From: Streptomyces spongiicola
GTDB lineage: Bacteria; Actinomycetota; Actinomycetes; Streptomycetales; Streptomycetaceae
Length of the DNA: 64,000 nt
Assembly: GCF_003122365.1 (NCBI RefSeq)
Contig: NZ_CP029254.1
Location: forward strand, 4,049,001 to 4,113,000
Direction: 5' to 3'
Below the pieces are notes generated by a model. It saw only the letters and a program-made list of their open reading frames with translations, had not been told where the DNA came from and did no database searches. Positions 10,566 through 19,155 of this stretch are shown here, in pieces (the first letter of the stretch is position 1; each line of letters opens with the position of its first letter). A program made the translations under genes and the position numbers.

Positions 10566-10757
10566 GCGAATCACTCCTGCTGTCGTAGTCCGGCGAGCAC
10601 GCGGCCGCGTGCGGGCGGCAGCAGTGCACGGATTCGAATCTACCTGCGGGCTCGGACACGGCCTGCCCGCGGGGGCCGCGGACGAGAGCGTCACCGGTCG
10701 CCGGCCACCCCTGCCCCCAGCCGCGGAAACGAACCTCCCACATGCCGGTTTACCCAC

Positions 10758-11219
10758 TCAAGGGGTGGAATCGCCGTCCTCTTCGCCGTCCGTTTCCGCC
10801 AGAACGGGCGAACCGTGGTGTGACCAGATTCTCCACCCGTCAGGTGTGCGGCGGAACACATTGGTGGCAACGACCAGCTGCCCGACGAGGGGCCCGAGCT
10901 CGCCGGCCTCCTCCGCGGGGCCGCCGCTGAGGATGTTCTCGGTGCAGGTGACGACGGCCGTGCCGGCGAAGACGCTGACGCGCACATCGGTGAGGAAGAA
11001 CTGGATGTACTCGGTGTTCGCCATGATCAGGGCGTATGAGCGGAGCACCTCGCCGCGCCCCGAGAGCACCGGCCAGCCCGGGTGCACGCAGGAGATGTCG
11101 TCGGCGTCCCCGCCGTCCAGCCAGAGCCCCGACACCTCCTCGAAGTCGCCCCGCTCCACGGCCTCGTAGAAGGCGGTGTTGGCCGCTTCGACGTTCTCGA
11201 CGTCGGTACGCGAGGTCAC
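10758..11219 (-). CDS. NTF2-like/SnoaL-like fold protein
   Basis: A 153-residue protein of the nuclear transport factor 2-like superfamily. It shows the usual pattern: an N-terminal helix (NTAFYEAVERGDFEEVSGLW), a CVHPGWPVLSGRGEVLRSY segment, and a C-terminal VFRRTPDGWRIWSHHGSPV strand pair. Such folds form a small hydrophobic pocket, and some are enzymes and some binding proteins. The position inside the folate operon, overlapping folP by four bases (GTGA), suggests a folate or pterin role, but this is inference. A 192-base gap separates it from folB. Confidence 0.85.
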   Translation of the reverse strand: MTSRTDVENVEAANTAFYEAVERGDFEEVSGLWLDGGDADDISCVHPGWPVLSGRGEVLRSYALIMANTEYIQFFLTDVRVSVFAGTAVVTCTENILSGGPAEEAGELGPLVGQLVVATNVFRRTPDGWRIWSHHGSPVLAETDGEEDGDSTP

Positions 11220-12076
11220 CGGGCTCCCTCGACAGCCCGCGCGACCCGGACGGCGTCCGCCGTGGCCCGCACCTCGTGGACCCGCACCGCCCAGGCACCC
11301 TCGTGTGCGGCGATCGCGGAGACCGCGACGGTGGCCGCGTCCCGCTCGCGGGCGGGTGGCGGGGTCGCGGCGCCACCGGCCAGGACGCGGCCGAGGAACC
11401 GCTTGCGGGAAGCGGCGACGAGGAGCGGACGGCCCAGCGCTCCCAGCTCGGAGAGGTGGGCGACCAGGGAGAGGTCGTGCCCGGCCTGCTTGGCGAAGCC
11501 GAGGCCCGGGTCGACGATGATCCGTTCGGCGGCGATACCTCCCGTGACGACGGCGTCCATCCGCGCGCGCAGTTCCGCGGCGACCTCGGCGACGACGTCC
11601 CCGTACACCGCCCGGCCGTTCATGTCCTCGCTGAAGCCGCGCCAGTGCATGACGACGAACGGGACCTCCGCGGCGGCGACGGCCGGAACCATCTGCGGGT
11701 CGGCGAGCCCGCCGGAGACGTCGTTGACGAGCGTGGCGCCCGCGGCGACCGCCTGCGCGGCGACGGAGGCGCGCATGGTGTCGACGGACACCGTGACACC
11801 CTCGCCCGCCAGGCCCCGCACAACGGGGAGGACACGGCGCAGCTCCTCCTCCTCGTCGACGCGTGAGGCGCCGGGCCGGGTCGACTCGCCGCCGACGTCC
11901 ACCAGGTCCGCGCCCTCGGCGACGAGGTCGAGGCCGTGTTTGACGGCGGCCGTGGTGTCGAACCAGCGGCCGCCGTCGGAGAAGGAGTCGGGCGTCACGT
12001 TGACGACTCCCATGACCGCACAGCGGTCCCACTCCGGCAGGCCCGTGGGCGTGCCCCGTGCGCGCAAGGTACTCAT
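11216..12076 (-). CDS. folP: Dihydropteroate synthase
   Basis: A 286-residue TIM-barrel enzyme that condenses dihydropterin pyrophosphate with p-aminobenzoate; it is the sulfonamide target. Signature motifs are MGVVNVTPDSFSDGG, DLVDVGGESTRPGA, NDVSGG, DPGLGFAK and SRKRFLG. Start ATG at 12076 gives a normal N-terminus. It is the first gene of the minus-strand folate operon. Upstream lies a decayed gene where other streptomycetes have, as I recall, a lysX/mprF-like gene. Confidence 0.97.
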   Translation of the reverse strand: MSTLRARGTPTGLPEWDRCAVMGVVNVTPDSFSDGGRWFDTTAAVKHGLDLVAEGADLVDVGGESTRPGASRVDEEEELRRVLPVVRGLAGEGVTVSVDTMRASVAAQAVAAGATLVNDVSGGLADPQMVPAVAAAEVPFVVMHWRGFSEDMNGRAVYGDVVAEVAAELRARMDAVVTGGIAAERIIVDPGLGFAKQAGHDLSLVAHLSELGALGRPLLVAASRKRFLGRVLAGGAATPPPARERDAATVAVSAIAAHEGAWAVRVHEVRATADAVRVARAVEGAR

Positions 12077-12720
12077 ACGACCAGCCTAGGCCCGGTAGCG
12101 TCCCGTCCCTGCCGCTGCCCGGTCCCCACCGGTCGGCGGCCGCCCGCGCTGCTGTCCGGCCTGCCGGTCCGGCTGCCGGGGATGCCCGGTCCCACCGGTC
12201 CGCGGCTGCCCGGACACCGCCCCACCGCGCGGGCCCCCTTGTCGCGGCGGAGCGCGAGGCGGCCGAGGGAGTCGCGGCCGCCGTGCCTCGCGAGCAGCTC
12301 GCGGAGCCCGGCCCCGTCGCCCGGTGCGAGTGTCGCGGCCGGGTGTTCGGGCCGGAGGGCGAAACGGATCGTGGTGACGGATCGTGGTGACGGCGGTCGG
12401 CAGGTCGAGCGCGCCGAGCGGGTAGGCGACGGTCCAGTCGACACCGCCCTCGTATCCGACCGGTCGAGGGGGCCCTCGTACCCGACCGGCCCCTCGGAAC
12501 CGAACAGGCCGAACGGGATGAATGGGATAAAGGAGACGAACAGGACGTGCTTGAGACGGTCGTCCGGCCTGGCAGCGGTTTGGTACGGGTCCCGAACGGT
12601 CCCTGCCGCGTTGACCGAGTTCTTGCCGGGTCCATGGAACGCGGCGGGCGCCTCGGCTCGGCTCGGCTCGGCCTCGTCCGGCCGGACCGTGCCGGACCGC
12701 GCCGGGTGCGTCGGCGGCGC
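12077..12720. other. Intergenic region around the decayed fragment
   Basis: Apart from the pseudogene piece, this 644-base gap holds near-duplicate segments CCCTCGTATCCGACCGG and CCCTCGTACCCGACCGG (about 12446-12492) and GGCTC pentamer repeats near 12655-12670. No intact gene or terminator with a clear stem was found. Confidence 0.6.
12229..12442 (-). pseudogene. Decayed lysylphosphatidylglycerol synthase-like (DUF2156) fragment
   Basis: Read on the minus strand with one 13-bp copy removed, this stretch gives an open frame. It includes LPTAVTTIRFALRPEHPA and then LRELLARHGGRDSLGRLALR-RDKGA. The latter strongly resembles the start of the DUF2156 acyltransferase domain of MprF/LysX-type proteins. 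A 13-bp tandem duplication (12366-12378 and 12379-12391) throws it out of frame, and similarity is lost on both sides. No start codon, membrane domain or catalytic core remains. The family call rests on recognising this short motif. Confidence 0.6.
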
Positions 12721-13866
12721 TCAGTGCGACGGGACCCGGTCGATGTCCACGGTGGTGCGGGGGACGTCCCGGGTGTCCGCGTCGACGGAGCGGCGCAGGG
12801 CCTCGTGCAGGCGATCCGGGGTCAGCACCCCGAGGAACCGTCCCTTCTCCTCCCGGTCGACGACCGCGATCCACCCCGCGTCGTGCTGCAGCATCGTCGA
12901 GAACGCCTGCTTCAGCGAGGCTCCGACCGGCATCCGGGCGTCCATGCGCCGGGCGTGCTCGCGCACGGTGCCGGTGCGGCCCGCGTGCTCGGCGGAGATC
13001 CAGCCGTGCAACTCGCCACCCGAGTCCAGGACGACGGCCCAGGGCGCATCCAGGGCACGGGGCAGCGGGTCGTCGAGGCGGACCATGGGAGGCTGTTCGA
13101 GATCCCCCTCCTCGACCGGGGTGACCGACAGCCGCTTGAGGCCCCGGTCCGCGCCGACGAAGTCCGCCACATACGGGCCGGCCGGTGCCCCCAGCACGGC
13201 CGCGGGTGCGCCGAACTGCTCGATCCTGCCCTGCCCGTAGACGGCGATGCGGTCGCCGAGCCGGACGGCCTCCTCGATGTCGTGGGTGACGAAGAGCACC
13301 GTCTTGCGGACCGCGGCCTGGAGCCTGAGGAACTCGCTCTGCAGCCGCTCCCGGACGACGGGGTCGACGGCGCCGAACGGCTCGTCCATCAGCAGGACGG
13401 GGGGATCGGCCGCCAGGGCCCGGGCCACGCCCACCCGCTGACGCTGGCCGCCGGAGAGCTGCTCGGGGTAGCGGTCGCCGTACACGCGGGGGTCGAGGCC
13501 GACGAGGTCGAGGAGTTCGGCCGCCCGCTCGCGGCCCCGGGAGCGCTTCCAGCCGAGGAGGCGGGGCACGGTCGACGTGTTCTCCAGGACCGTTTTGTGC
13601 GGGAAGAGGCCCACCTGCTGGATGACATAGCCGATCCGGCGCCGCAGTTGTACGGGATCGATGGTGGATATGTCGTCCCCGTCCAGGAATATCCGACCCT
13701 CCGTCGGTTCGATGAGGCGGTTGACCATCTTCATGGTGGTCGTCTTTCCGCAACCGGACGGTCCCACGAGGGTGACCAGTTCACCCGCGGCGACCTCGAA
13801 GGAGAGGTCGTCCACAGCGGTCGTGCCGTCCGGGTACCGCTTGGTCACGTGCTCGAATCGGATCAT
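12721..13866 (-). CDS. Osmoprotectant (glycine betaine/choline/proline) ABC transporter ATPase
   Basis: A 381-residue OpuCA/ProV-type ATPase that powers uptake of compatible solutes. It has Walker A GPSGCGKTT, signature LSGGQRQRVGVARAL, Walker B VLLMDEPFGAVDP and the switch His in FVTHDIEEA. Two C-terminal CBS domains (about residues 250-370) usually sense ionic strength. Start ATG at 13866 begins MIRFEHVTKRYPDG. It is divergent from its permease genes across a 205-base gap, which probably holds both promoters. The exact solute cannot be told from sequence. Confidence 0.9.
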   Translation of the reverse strand: MIRFEHVTKRYPDGTTAVDDLSFEVAAGELVTLVGPSGCGKTTTMKMVNRLIEPTEGRIFLDGDDISTIDPVQLRRRIGYVIQQVGLFPHKTVLENTSTVPRLLGWKRSRGRERAAELLDLVGLDPRVYGDRYPEQLSGGQRQRVGVARALAADPPVLLMDEPFGAVDPVVRERLQSEFLRLQAAVRKTVLFVTHDIEEAVRLGDRIAVYGQGRIEQFGAPAAVLGAPAGPYVADFVGADRGLKRLSVTPVEEGDLEQPPMVRLDDPLPRALDAPWAVVLDSGGELHGWISAEHAGRTGTVREHARRMDARMPVGASLKQAFSTMLQHDAGWIAVVDREEKGRFLGVLTPDRLHEALRRSVDADTRDVPRTTVDIDRVPSH

Positions 13867-14071
13867 GGTTCCCCATTGTGACGGGTGACGACGGGCCCTG
13901 CGCGGGGCGGTCCCGCCGGAGCAGGAGGCCCCGGGCGGCTCTCGGCTTCCCGGCGGCCGCCGGTTCCCCGGTGGCCGCGGGCTCCTCGGCGACTGTCGGT
14001 GGCGGGGGTTAGGGTCGTTCTTCGTTCGGCAAGCAGTCGAACGGGCCGGACACGAGGACGGGGGTGGGGAG

Positions 14072-14764
14072 ATGGCGGGCCGGGACTGCCTGGTCGCCAA
14101 CGACTGGATCTGCGGCGAGTACCTCCGCTCCCGCAGCCAGGAACTGGTCGACGCCACGGCGCAGCACGTCCAGATCACGGTCGCCTCGGTCGCGATCGGA
14201 CTCGTCGTGGCCTTTCCGCTTGCGCTCATCGCACGCGGTCGTCCCCGGTTCGCCGGCCCGGTCCTGGGGCTGACGACGGTGCTCTACACGATCCCGTCGC
14301 TCGCCATGTTCTCGCTGCTGCTGCCCTTCTTCGGCCTTTCCGCCGCCCTGGTGGTCACGGGCCTGGTGCTCTACTCGCTGACCATCCTGGTGCGGAACAC
14401 CGTGGCCGGGCTGGAGGCGGTCCCCGCGGAGACCCGTGAGGCCGCCCGCGGCATGGGCTACGGACCGGTCCGGATGCTGTGGGAGGTCGAGCTTCCGCTC
14501 GCGCTGCCCGCCGTGATGGCCGGGCTGCGGATCGCGACCGTCTCCACGGTCGCGCTCACCACCGTCGGGTCGATCGTCGGCCGCGGCGGCCTCGGCAATC
14601 TCATCGAGGACGCGCTGCCCAGCTTCTTCAAGGCGCAGGTGCTGACCGCCTCGGTGCTCTGCGTGCTCCTCGCGGTCGCCGCGGACCTGCTGCTGCTCGG
14701 CGTGCAGCGGCTGCTCACGCCCTGGACCCGAATACGTACGGCCGGAAGCCGGGAGGCCCGCTGA
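14072..14764 (+). CDS. Osmoprotectant ABC transporter permease 1
   Basis: A 230-residue inner-membrane permease of the OpuCB/ProW type with about five helices. The EAA loop that docks the ATPase is EAARGMGYGPVRMLWEVELP. GSIVGRGGLGNLI is also conserved in this family. Start ATG follows GGGGAG. The stop overlaps the next permease start by one base (TGATG), so the two are translationally coupled. Confidence 0.92.
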   Translation: MAGRDCLVANDWICGEYLRSRSQELVDATAQHVQITVASVAIGLVVAFPLALIARGRPRFAGPVLGLTTVLYTIPSLAMFSLLLPFFGLSAALVVTGLVLYSLTILVRNTVAGLEAVPAETREAARGMGYGPVRMLWEVELPLALPAVMAGLRIATVSTVALTTVGSIVGRGGLGNLIEDALPSFFKAQVLTASVLCVLLAVAADLLLLGVQRLLTPWTRIRTAGSREAR

Positions 14765-15432
14765 TGGACGTGCCGGCCAGGACCTGGGCATGGCTCACCA
14801 ACGGCGCCAACTGGTCCGGGGAGGGCGGAGTCTGGCACCTGCTGGGCGAGCATCTGTATGTCAGCGGGGTCGCCCTGGCGCTGGCCTGTGCGGTCGCCCT
14901 GCCCGTCGCGTTCTGGCTGGGGCATACCGGACGCGGTGGCGCCCTCGCCGTGAACATCTCGAACGTGGGGCGGGCCGTTCCCGTGTTCGCGGTGCTCGCG
15001 CTGTTCATGGTCACGCCGCTGCGCGGTGCGGGATACGTCCCGACGATCGTCGCCCTGGTCCTGTTCGCCGTGCCGCCGCTGCTCACCAACGCCTATGTGG
15101 GTATGCGGGAGGTCGACCGGTCGGTCGTCGAGGCGGCACGGGGCATGGGGATGTCGGGCGGGCAGCTGCTCGTCCGGGTCGAACTGCCCCTCGCCTATCC
15201 GATGGCCATGACCGGGCTGCGGTCCGCCGCGGTCCAGGTGGTCGCCACGGCGACGATCGCGGCGATGGTCGGGCAGGGCGGCCTCGGCCGCATCATCACG
15301 GCCGGTTTCAACACGTACGACACACCGCAGGTGGTCGCGGGCGCGCTGCTCGTGGCCGTGCTCGCCCTCCTGGTGGAGGCCGTGCTGGTTGCGGTGGACC
15401 GCATGGCCGCTCCACTCCGGAGGACCGTGTGA
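14764..15432 (+). CDS. Osmoprotectant ABC transporter permease 2
   Basis: A 222-residue partner permease. It has five to six hydrophobic segments, an EAA loop VVEAARGMGMSGGQLLVRVE, and AAMVGQGGLGRII. The N-terminus is soluble for about 25 residues, then membrane. It overlaps permease 1 by one base and is followed after 28 bases by the binding protein, completing the importer. Confidence 0.92.
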   Translation: MDVPARTWAWLTNGANWSGEGGVWHLLGEHLYVSGVALALACAVALPVAFWLGHTGRGGALAVNISNVGRAVPVFAVLALFMVTPLRGAGYVPTIVALVLFAVPPLLTNAYVGMREVDRSVVEAARGMGMSGGQLLVRVELPLAYPMAMTGLRSAAVQVVATATIAAMVGQGGLGRIITAGFNTYDTPQVVAGALLVAVLALLVEAVLVAVDRMAAPLRRTV

Positions 15433-15460
15433 CGACTCACTTCTTGGATGGTGAACCTTG

Positions 15461-16450
15461 ATGGGCAAGACCTCGCGCCTCGCGGGAGCGGCACTGGGCG
15501 CCATGGCTCTGGCGGGCTCGCTCGCCGGCTGCGGCGCCGACGGCCTGGAACAGGAGAAGGGCGGTGCCGGAGCCTCGGGCGGCGGCGCGAGCGCCGGGGG
15601 CAAGGGCTCCCTGGTGGTAGGGGCGGCGGCCTTCACCGAGTCCAAGGTGCTCGCCGAACTCTACGCCCAGGTGCTGCGCGACGCCGGATACGACGCCTCC
15701 GTCACCACGGTGAAGAACCGCGAGTTGTACGAACCGTCCCTGGAGAAGGGCGAGATCGACGTCGTACCGGAATACGCGGCCACGATCGCCGAATTCCTCA
15801 ACGCCAAGACGAACGGTCCCAAGGCCCCCGAGGAGAAGCCCGTCGCGTCCAGCGATGTCGGCGCCACGGTGGCCGCCCTGGAGAAGCTCGCGGCGCCCCG
15901 CGGCCTGAAGGTGCTGCCCCCCGGGGAGGCCGTCGACCAGAACGCGTTCGCGGTGAGCAGGGAATTCGCCGAGAAGAACGACCTCGAGTCCCTTTCCGAT
16001 CTTGGACGGTCGAAGATCAGAGTGAGGATCGCCGCCGGGGACGAGTGCGAGGTGCGCCCGTTCTGCGCGCCGGGGCTGAAGAAGACGTACGGCATCGACG
16101 TGGCGGGGGTCGACCCGAAGGGCGTCGGCACCCCGCAGGCCAAACAGGCGGTCAAGGACGGCGAGGACCAACTGGTCCTGACCACCACGACCGACGCCAC
16201 ACTGGAGAGCTTCGGGCTGGTGCTGCTGGAGGACGACAGAAAGCTCCAGAACGCCGACAACGTGCTGCCCGTGGTCAACGCCGAGGACGCCGGATCAACG
16301 GAGATAGCCGACGCGCTCGGCAGAGTCACCCGGTCGCTGACGACCGAGGACCTGGTCGAGCTGAACCGCAAGGTGGACGCCGAGAGGGCGAAGCCCCGGG
16401 AGGTGGCGGAGGAGTACCTGGCGTCCAAGGGGCTGCTGGCGAAGCGGTGA
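15461..16450 (+). CDS. Osmoprotectant ABC transporter substrate-binding lipoprotein
   Basis: A 329-residue extracytoplasmic solute receptor. The N-terminal lipoprotein signal ends LAGSLAGC (lipobox LAGC at about residues 21-24). A Gly/Ser linker follows, then the OpuAC-type domain beginning VVGAAAFTESKVLAELYAQ. Such proteins hold quaternary amines in an aromatic cage between two lobes, and which solute is bound here is not decidable. ATG at 15461 is preferred over a TTG one codon earlier. A hairpin terminator lies 84 bases past the stop. Confidence 0.92.
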   Translation: MGKTSRLAGAALGAMALAGSLAGCGADGLEQEKGGAGASGGGASAGGKGSLVVGAAAFTESKVLAELYAQVLRDAGYDASVTTVKNRELYEPSLEKGEIDVVPEYAATIAEFLNAKTNGPKAPEEKPVASSDVGATVAALEKLAAPRGLKVLPPGEAVDQNAFAVSREFAEKNDLESLSDLGRSKIRVRIAAGDECEVRPFCAPGLKKTYGIDVAGVDPKGVGTPQAKQAVKDGEDQLVLTTTTDATLESFGLVLLEDDRKLQNADNVLPVVNAEDAGSTEIADALGRVTRSLTTEDLVELNRKVDAERAKPREVAEEYLASKGLLAKR

Positions 16451-16533
16451 ACCTCCCGGCGGGCTCTGCCCCGTCCCACCCGGGGACGGCAGCGTTCGCG
16501 GTACCGGCCGGACCGTCAGTCGGTCCCGGGCGG

Positions 16534-16563
16534 CCGGCCCGCGGTTCAGGAGCCGCGGGCCGG
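16534..16563 (+). terminator. Terminator hairpin after the osmoprotectant operon
   Basis: An 11-bp perfect inverted repeat, CCGGCCCGCGG with its complement, around an 8-base loop. No T-run follows. Confidence 0.65.
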
Positions 16564-16738
16564 GCGGGAATTCCGCGACCGGCCCCGGCGCGTCCCGGGC
16601 GCCGGGCCCGGACCGAATCGGCGCGGGGCGCGGAATACGGCTGGGTGACCCGGTACATCGAAAGCGGGGTGTTTCCGATGCGAAGAGATTGCCGGTCCGA
16701 CCCCCCAATCGTCACCTACGCACGGTAAATTTCGGGCC

Positions 16739-17824
16739 ATGCCACGTGGACGCCACCGCCATTCCCCACCTCTGCACAGGCTCCTCCCGCCCTCGGCGGT
16801 CGCCGGAGCTTCGATCCTCTGTGCTTTGGGCGCCTGGCTGCTCTCCGATCCGGTCCTGCTCCGCACCCTGGTCGCGGCCGCAGCCGTCGCAGCGGTCACC
16901 GGCGCTTTCCTCATGCGCAGTTGGGACCGGTACGCGGGCCGCCGGGTCGCCGAACTCACCCGGCTCCGTGCCAGCGACCTCTGGAAGACGGAGGAGCGCA
17001 CAGCGGAACTGGAGGCCGATCTGGACGAGTCCCGCGAACTGCGGACCAAGCTCGACGCCAAGCTGCGCGCCAAGCGGGTCGAGCTGGCCGGGCTGCGCAA
17101 CGAGCACGCCGCCCTGCTCCGCCGGTACGCGAACGCGGAGACCGAGCGCGCCAGCGCGCTCGAGGGCCGCAGGCAGCTCGCGATCGAGGCGGGCTCGCCC
17201 AGGGAGCTGCCCCCGGCGGGTTCCACGCCGACACCGTCCGCCTATCTGCGCGCCGCAAAGGCGCTTGACGAGCTGCCGCGCCGGGCCGCCGAGCAGCAGG
17301 CGAGGCGCACCGTCGAGGAGGCCCGTCAACGCGACATCGCCGAGCGGGCCCGAGAGGCGGACGAGTCGAAGGGGAAGCACGCGGCGGTCGCCGGGGGAGC
17401 ACAGCACGCCCACCCGTCGTCCGCCGCCCCCGCCAGGCGGGTGCCGGTCGCCGCGGCGATCGTCCCCCACTCCGGGCAGCGCCGGCCCGTGCGCCCGCAG
17501 GGCGGTTTCGACTTCTTCGGCACCCAGGGTGTGAAGGGCGCCGAGGGCGCTGAGGGCGCCGGACCGGCCGGGGGAGCAGGCGGGTCCGCCGGGCCGGCCG
17601 CGGCCGCCGGGGGCGGCACCCGGAGGAAGAAGCCGGTCGCCGCCCTCGAGCCGGCACGGCTCGCCTCGGTCCAGGACGAGGACCTCGCCGACGTGGTCGG
17701 TGAGGAGGCGCTCGCACAGCGCGGTCCTACGGAGGAGCGGGCCGTGGGCGAGGTCATCGACCTGACCGCGCACGACGAGACGGAGCAGCTGGACATCGTG
17801 CAGCTGCGCAGCGCGATCTCCTGA
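16739..17824 (+). CDS. Conserved membrane-anchored coiled-coil protein, function unknown
   Basis: A 361-residue protein with two closely spaced hydrophobic helices (about residues 18-36 and 41-58). A long charged helical region follows (about 65-150, rich in Glu, Arg and Leu heptads: ELEADLDESRELRTKLDAKL), then a low-complexity Ala/Gly/Pro tail. I do not recognise a catalytic domain. TAAATT at 16726-16731 sits seven bases before the ATG and no ribosome site is seen, so the message may be leaderless. It stands alone between the osmoprotectant operon and a terminator. Confidence 0.8.
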   Translation: MPRGRHRHSPPLHRLLPPSAVAGASILCALGAWLLSDPVLLRTLVAAAAVAAVTGAFLMRSWDRYAGRRVAELTRLRASDLWKTEERTAELEADLDESRELRTKLDAKLRAKRVELAGLRNEHAALLRRYANAETERASALEGRRQLAIEAGSPRELPPAGSTPTPSAYLRAAKALDELPRRAAEQQARRTVEEARQRDIAERAREADESKGKHAAVAGGAQHAHPSSAAPARRVPVAAAIVPHSGQRRPVRPQGGFDFFGTQGVKGAEGAEGAGPAGGAGGSAGPAAAAGGGTRRKKPVAALEPARLASVQDEDLADVVGEEALAQRGPTEERAVGEVIDLTAHDETEQLDIVQLRSAIS

Positions 17825-17858
17825 CCGGGCGGGGGCCCGGGGCGCGGCCCCGGCCGTG

Positions 17859-17890
17859 GAGCGCCGGGTGGCGGGAGCCGCCCGGCGCTC
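17859..17890 (+). terminator. Terminator hairpin between convergent genes
   Basis: A 14-bp stem with one G-U pair (GAGCGCCGGGTGGC against GCCGCCCGGCGCTC) on a GGGA tetraloop, 35 bases past the coiled-coil gene and before the convergent nuoD gene. It could serve both strands. Confidence 0.72.
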
Positions 17891-18012
17891 TCGTCGTCCT
17901 CGGTGCGGCGGGGCGCGAAGCCCGACCGGGTGTCCCGATGCCCATCCCACCCCGGCGCGGGCGGATGTCCGCCGCCGCCCCGTCGATCCGTGTGCCCTAC
18001 GCCCCGCCGGGT

Positions 18013-19155
18013 CTACTTGTCGATGTCTCCGACCACGAAGAACATCGATCCCAGAATGGCCACCATGTCGGAGACGAGGGTGCCGGGCAGCAGTTCGGTG
18101 AGCGCCTGGATGTTGTTGTACGACGCCGAGCGCAGCTTGAGCCGGTACGGGGTCTTCTCCCCCCTGGAGACCAGGTAGTAGCCGTTGATGCCGAGCGGGT
18201 TCTCGGTCCAGGCGTACGTGTGGCCCTCGGGTGCCTTCAGGACCTTGGGCAGCCGCTGGTTGACCGGCCCGGGCGGCAGTTCGGCGAGCCGGTCCAGGCA
18301 GGCGTCCGCCAGCTCCAGCGAATTATGCGTCTGCCACAGCAGGCACTCGAACCGGGCCAGGCAGTCGCCCTCGGTGCGGGTCACCACCTCGAGGGTCTCC
18401 CGCAGGTCGGCATAGGCCAGGTACGGCTCGTCGCGCCGCAGGTCGAAGTCGACGCCGGAGGCCCGGGCGAGGGGGCCCGAGACGCCGTACGCGTGCGCGG
18501 TCCGCTCGCTGAGCACGCCCACCCCTCGGGTGCGGCCCCGGAAGATCTCGTTGCCGAGGACGAGCCGGTCGTAGACGTCCATCCGCGAACGGACCTCGGC
18601 GATCGCGCTCCTCGCCCGCCCGGTCCAGCCGGCGGGCAGGTCCTCCTTGAGGCCGCCGACGCGGTTGAACATGTAGTGCATCCGGCCGCCGGAGATCTCC
18701 TCCATCACGTGCTGGAGGTCCTCCCGTTCCCGGAAGGCGTGGAAGATCGGGGTGATTCCACCCAGTTCGAGGGGATACGAACCCAGGAACATGAGGTGGT
18801 TGAGCACCCGGTTCAGCTCCGCGAGGAGGGTGCGCAGCCACACGGCGCGCTCCGGGACCTCCATGCCGAGCATCCGCTCGACGGCCATCACGACGCCCAG
18901 TTCGTTCGAGAAGGCGGACAGCCAGTCGTGGCGGTTGGCCAGCATCACGATCTGGCGGTAGTCGCGTGCCTCGAAGAGCTTCTCCGCGCCGCGGTGCATA
19001 TAGCCGATCACCGGCTCGGCCTGCTCGATGCGCTCGCCGTCCAGGACGAGACGGAGACGCAGCACGCCGTGCGTGGAGGGATGCTGCGGTCCGATGTTCA
19101 GCACCATGTCGGTGCTCTCCGCCGCGCCGCCGATGCCGATCGTCGTCTCCGTCAT
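18013..19155 (-). CDS. nuoD2: Orphan NADH-quinone oxidoreductase subunit D (NuoD2)
   Basis: A 380-residue homologue of the 49-kDa complex I subunit, which lines the quinone site in the peripheral arm. It opens with IGPQHPSTHGVLRLRLVLDG and GYMHRGAEK (Arg55), has LNRVLNHLMFLGSYPLELG, and ends MVAILGSMFFVVGDIDK. The length is slightly short of canonical NuoD but the core is complete. No other nuo genes lie in the window, so it is an orphan paralogue, as known in other streptomycetes. About 0.9 kb upstream on the same strand is a methyltransferase of the family that methylates NDUFS2, the eukaryotic NuoD. Confidence 0.93.
   Translation of the reverse strand: MTETTIGIGGAAESTDMVLNIGPQHPSTHGVLRLRLVLDGERIEQAEPVIGYMHRGAEKLFEARDYRQIVMLANRHDWLSAFSNELGVVMAVERMLGMEVPERAVWLRTLLAELNRVLNHLMFLGSYPLELGGITPIFHAFREREDLQHVMEEISGGRMHYMFNRVGGLKEDLPAGWTGRARSAIAEVRSRMDVYDRLVLGNEIFRGRTRGVGVLSERTAHAYGVSGPLARASGVDFDLRRDEPYLAYADLRETLEVVTRTEGDCLARFECLLWQTHNSLELADACLDRLAELPPGPVNQRLPKVLKAPEGHTYAWTENPLGINGYYLVSRGEKTPYRLKLRSASYNNIQALTELLPGTLVSDMVAILGSMFFVVGDIDK

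Noticed and set aside
10625..10650. GGATTCGAATCT resembles a tRNA T-loop
   Set aside because: No matching acceptor stem, anticodon arm or D-arm could be assembled around it on either strand.
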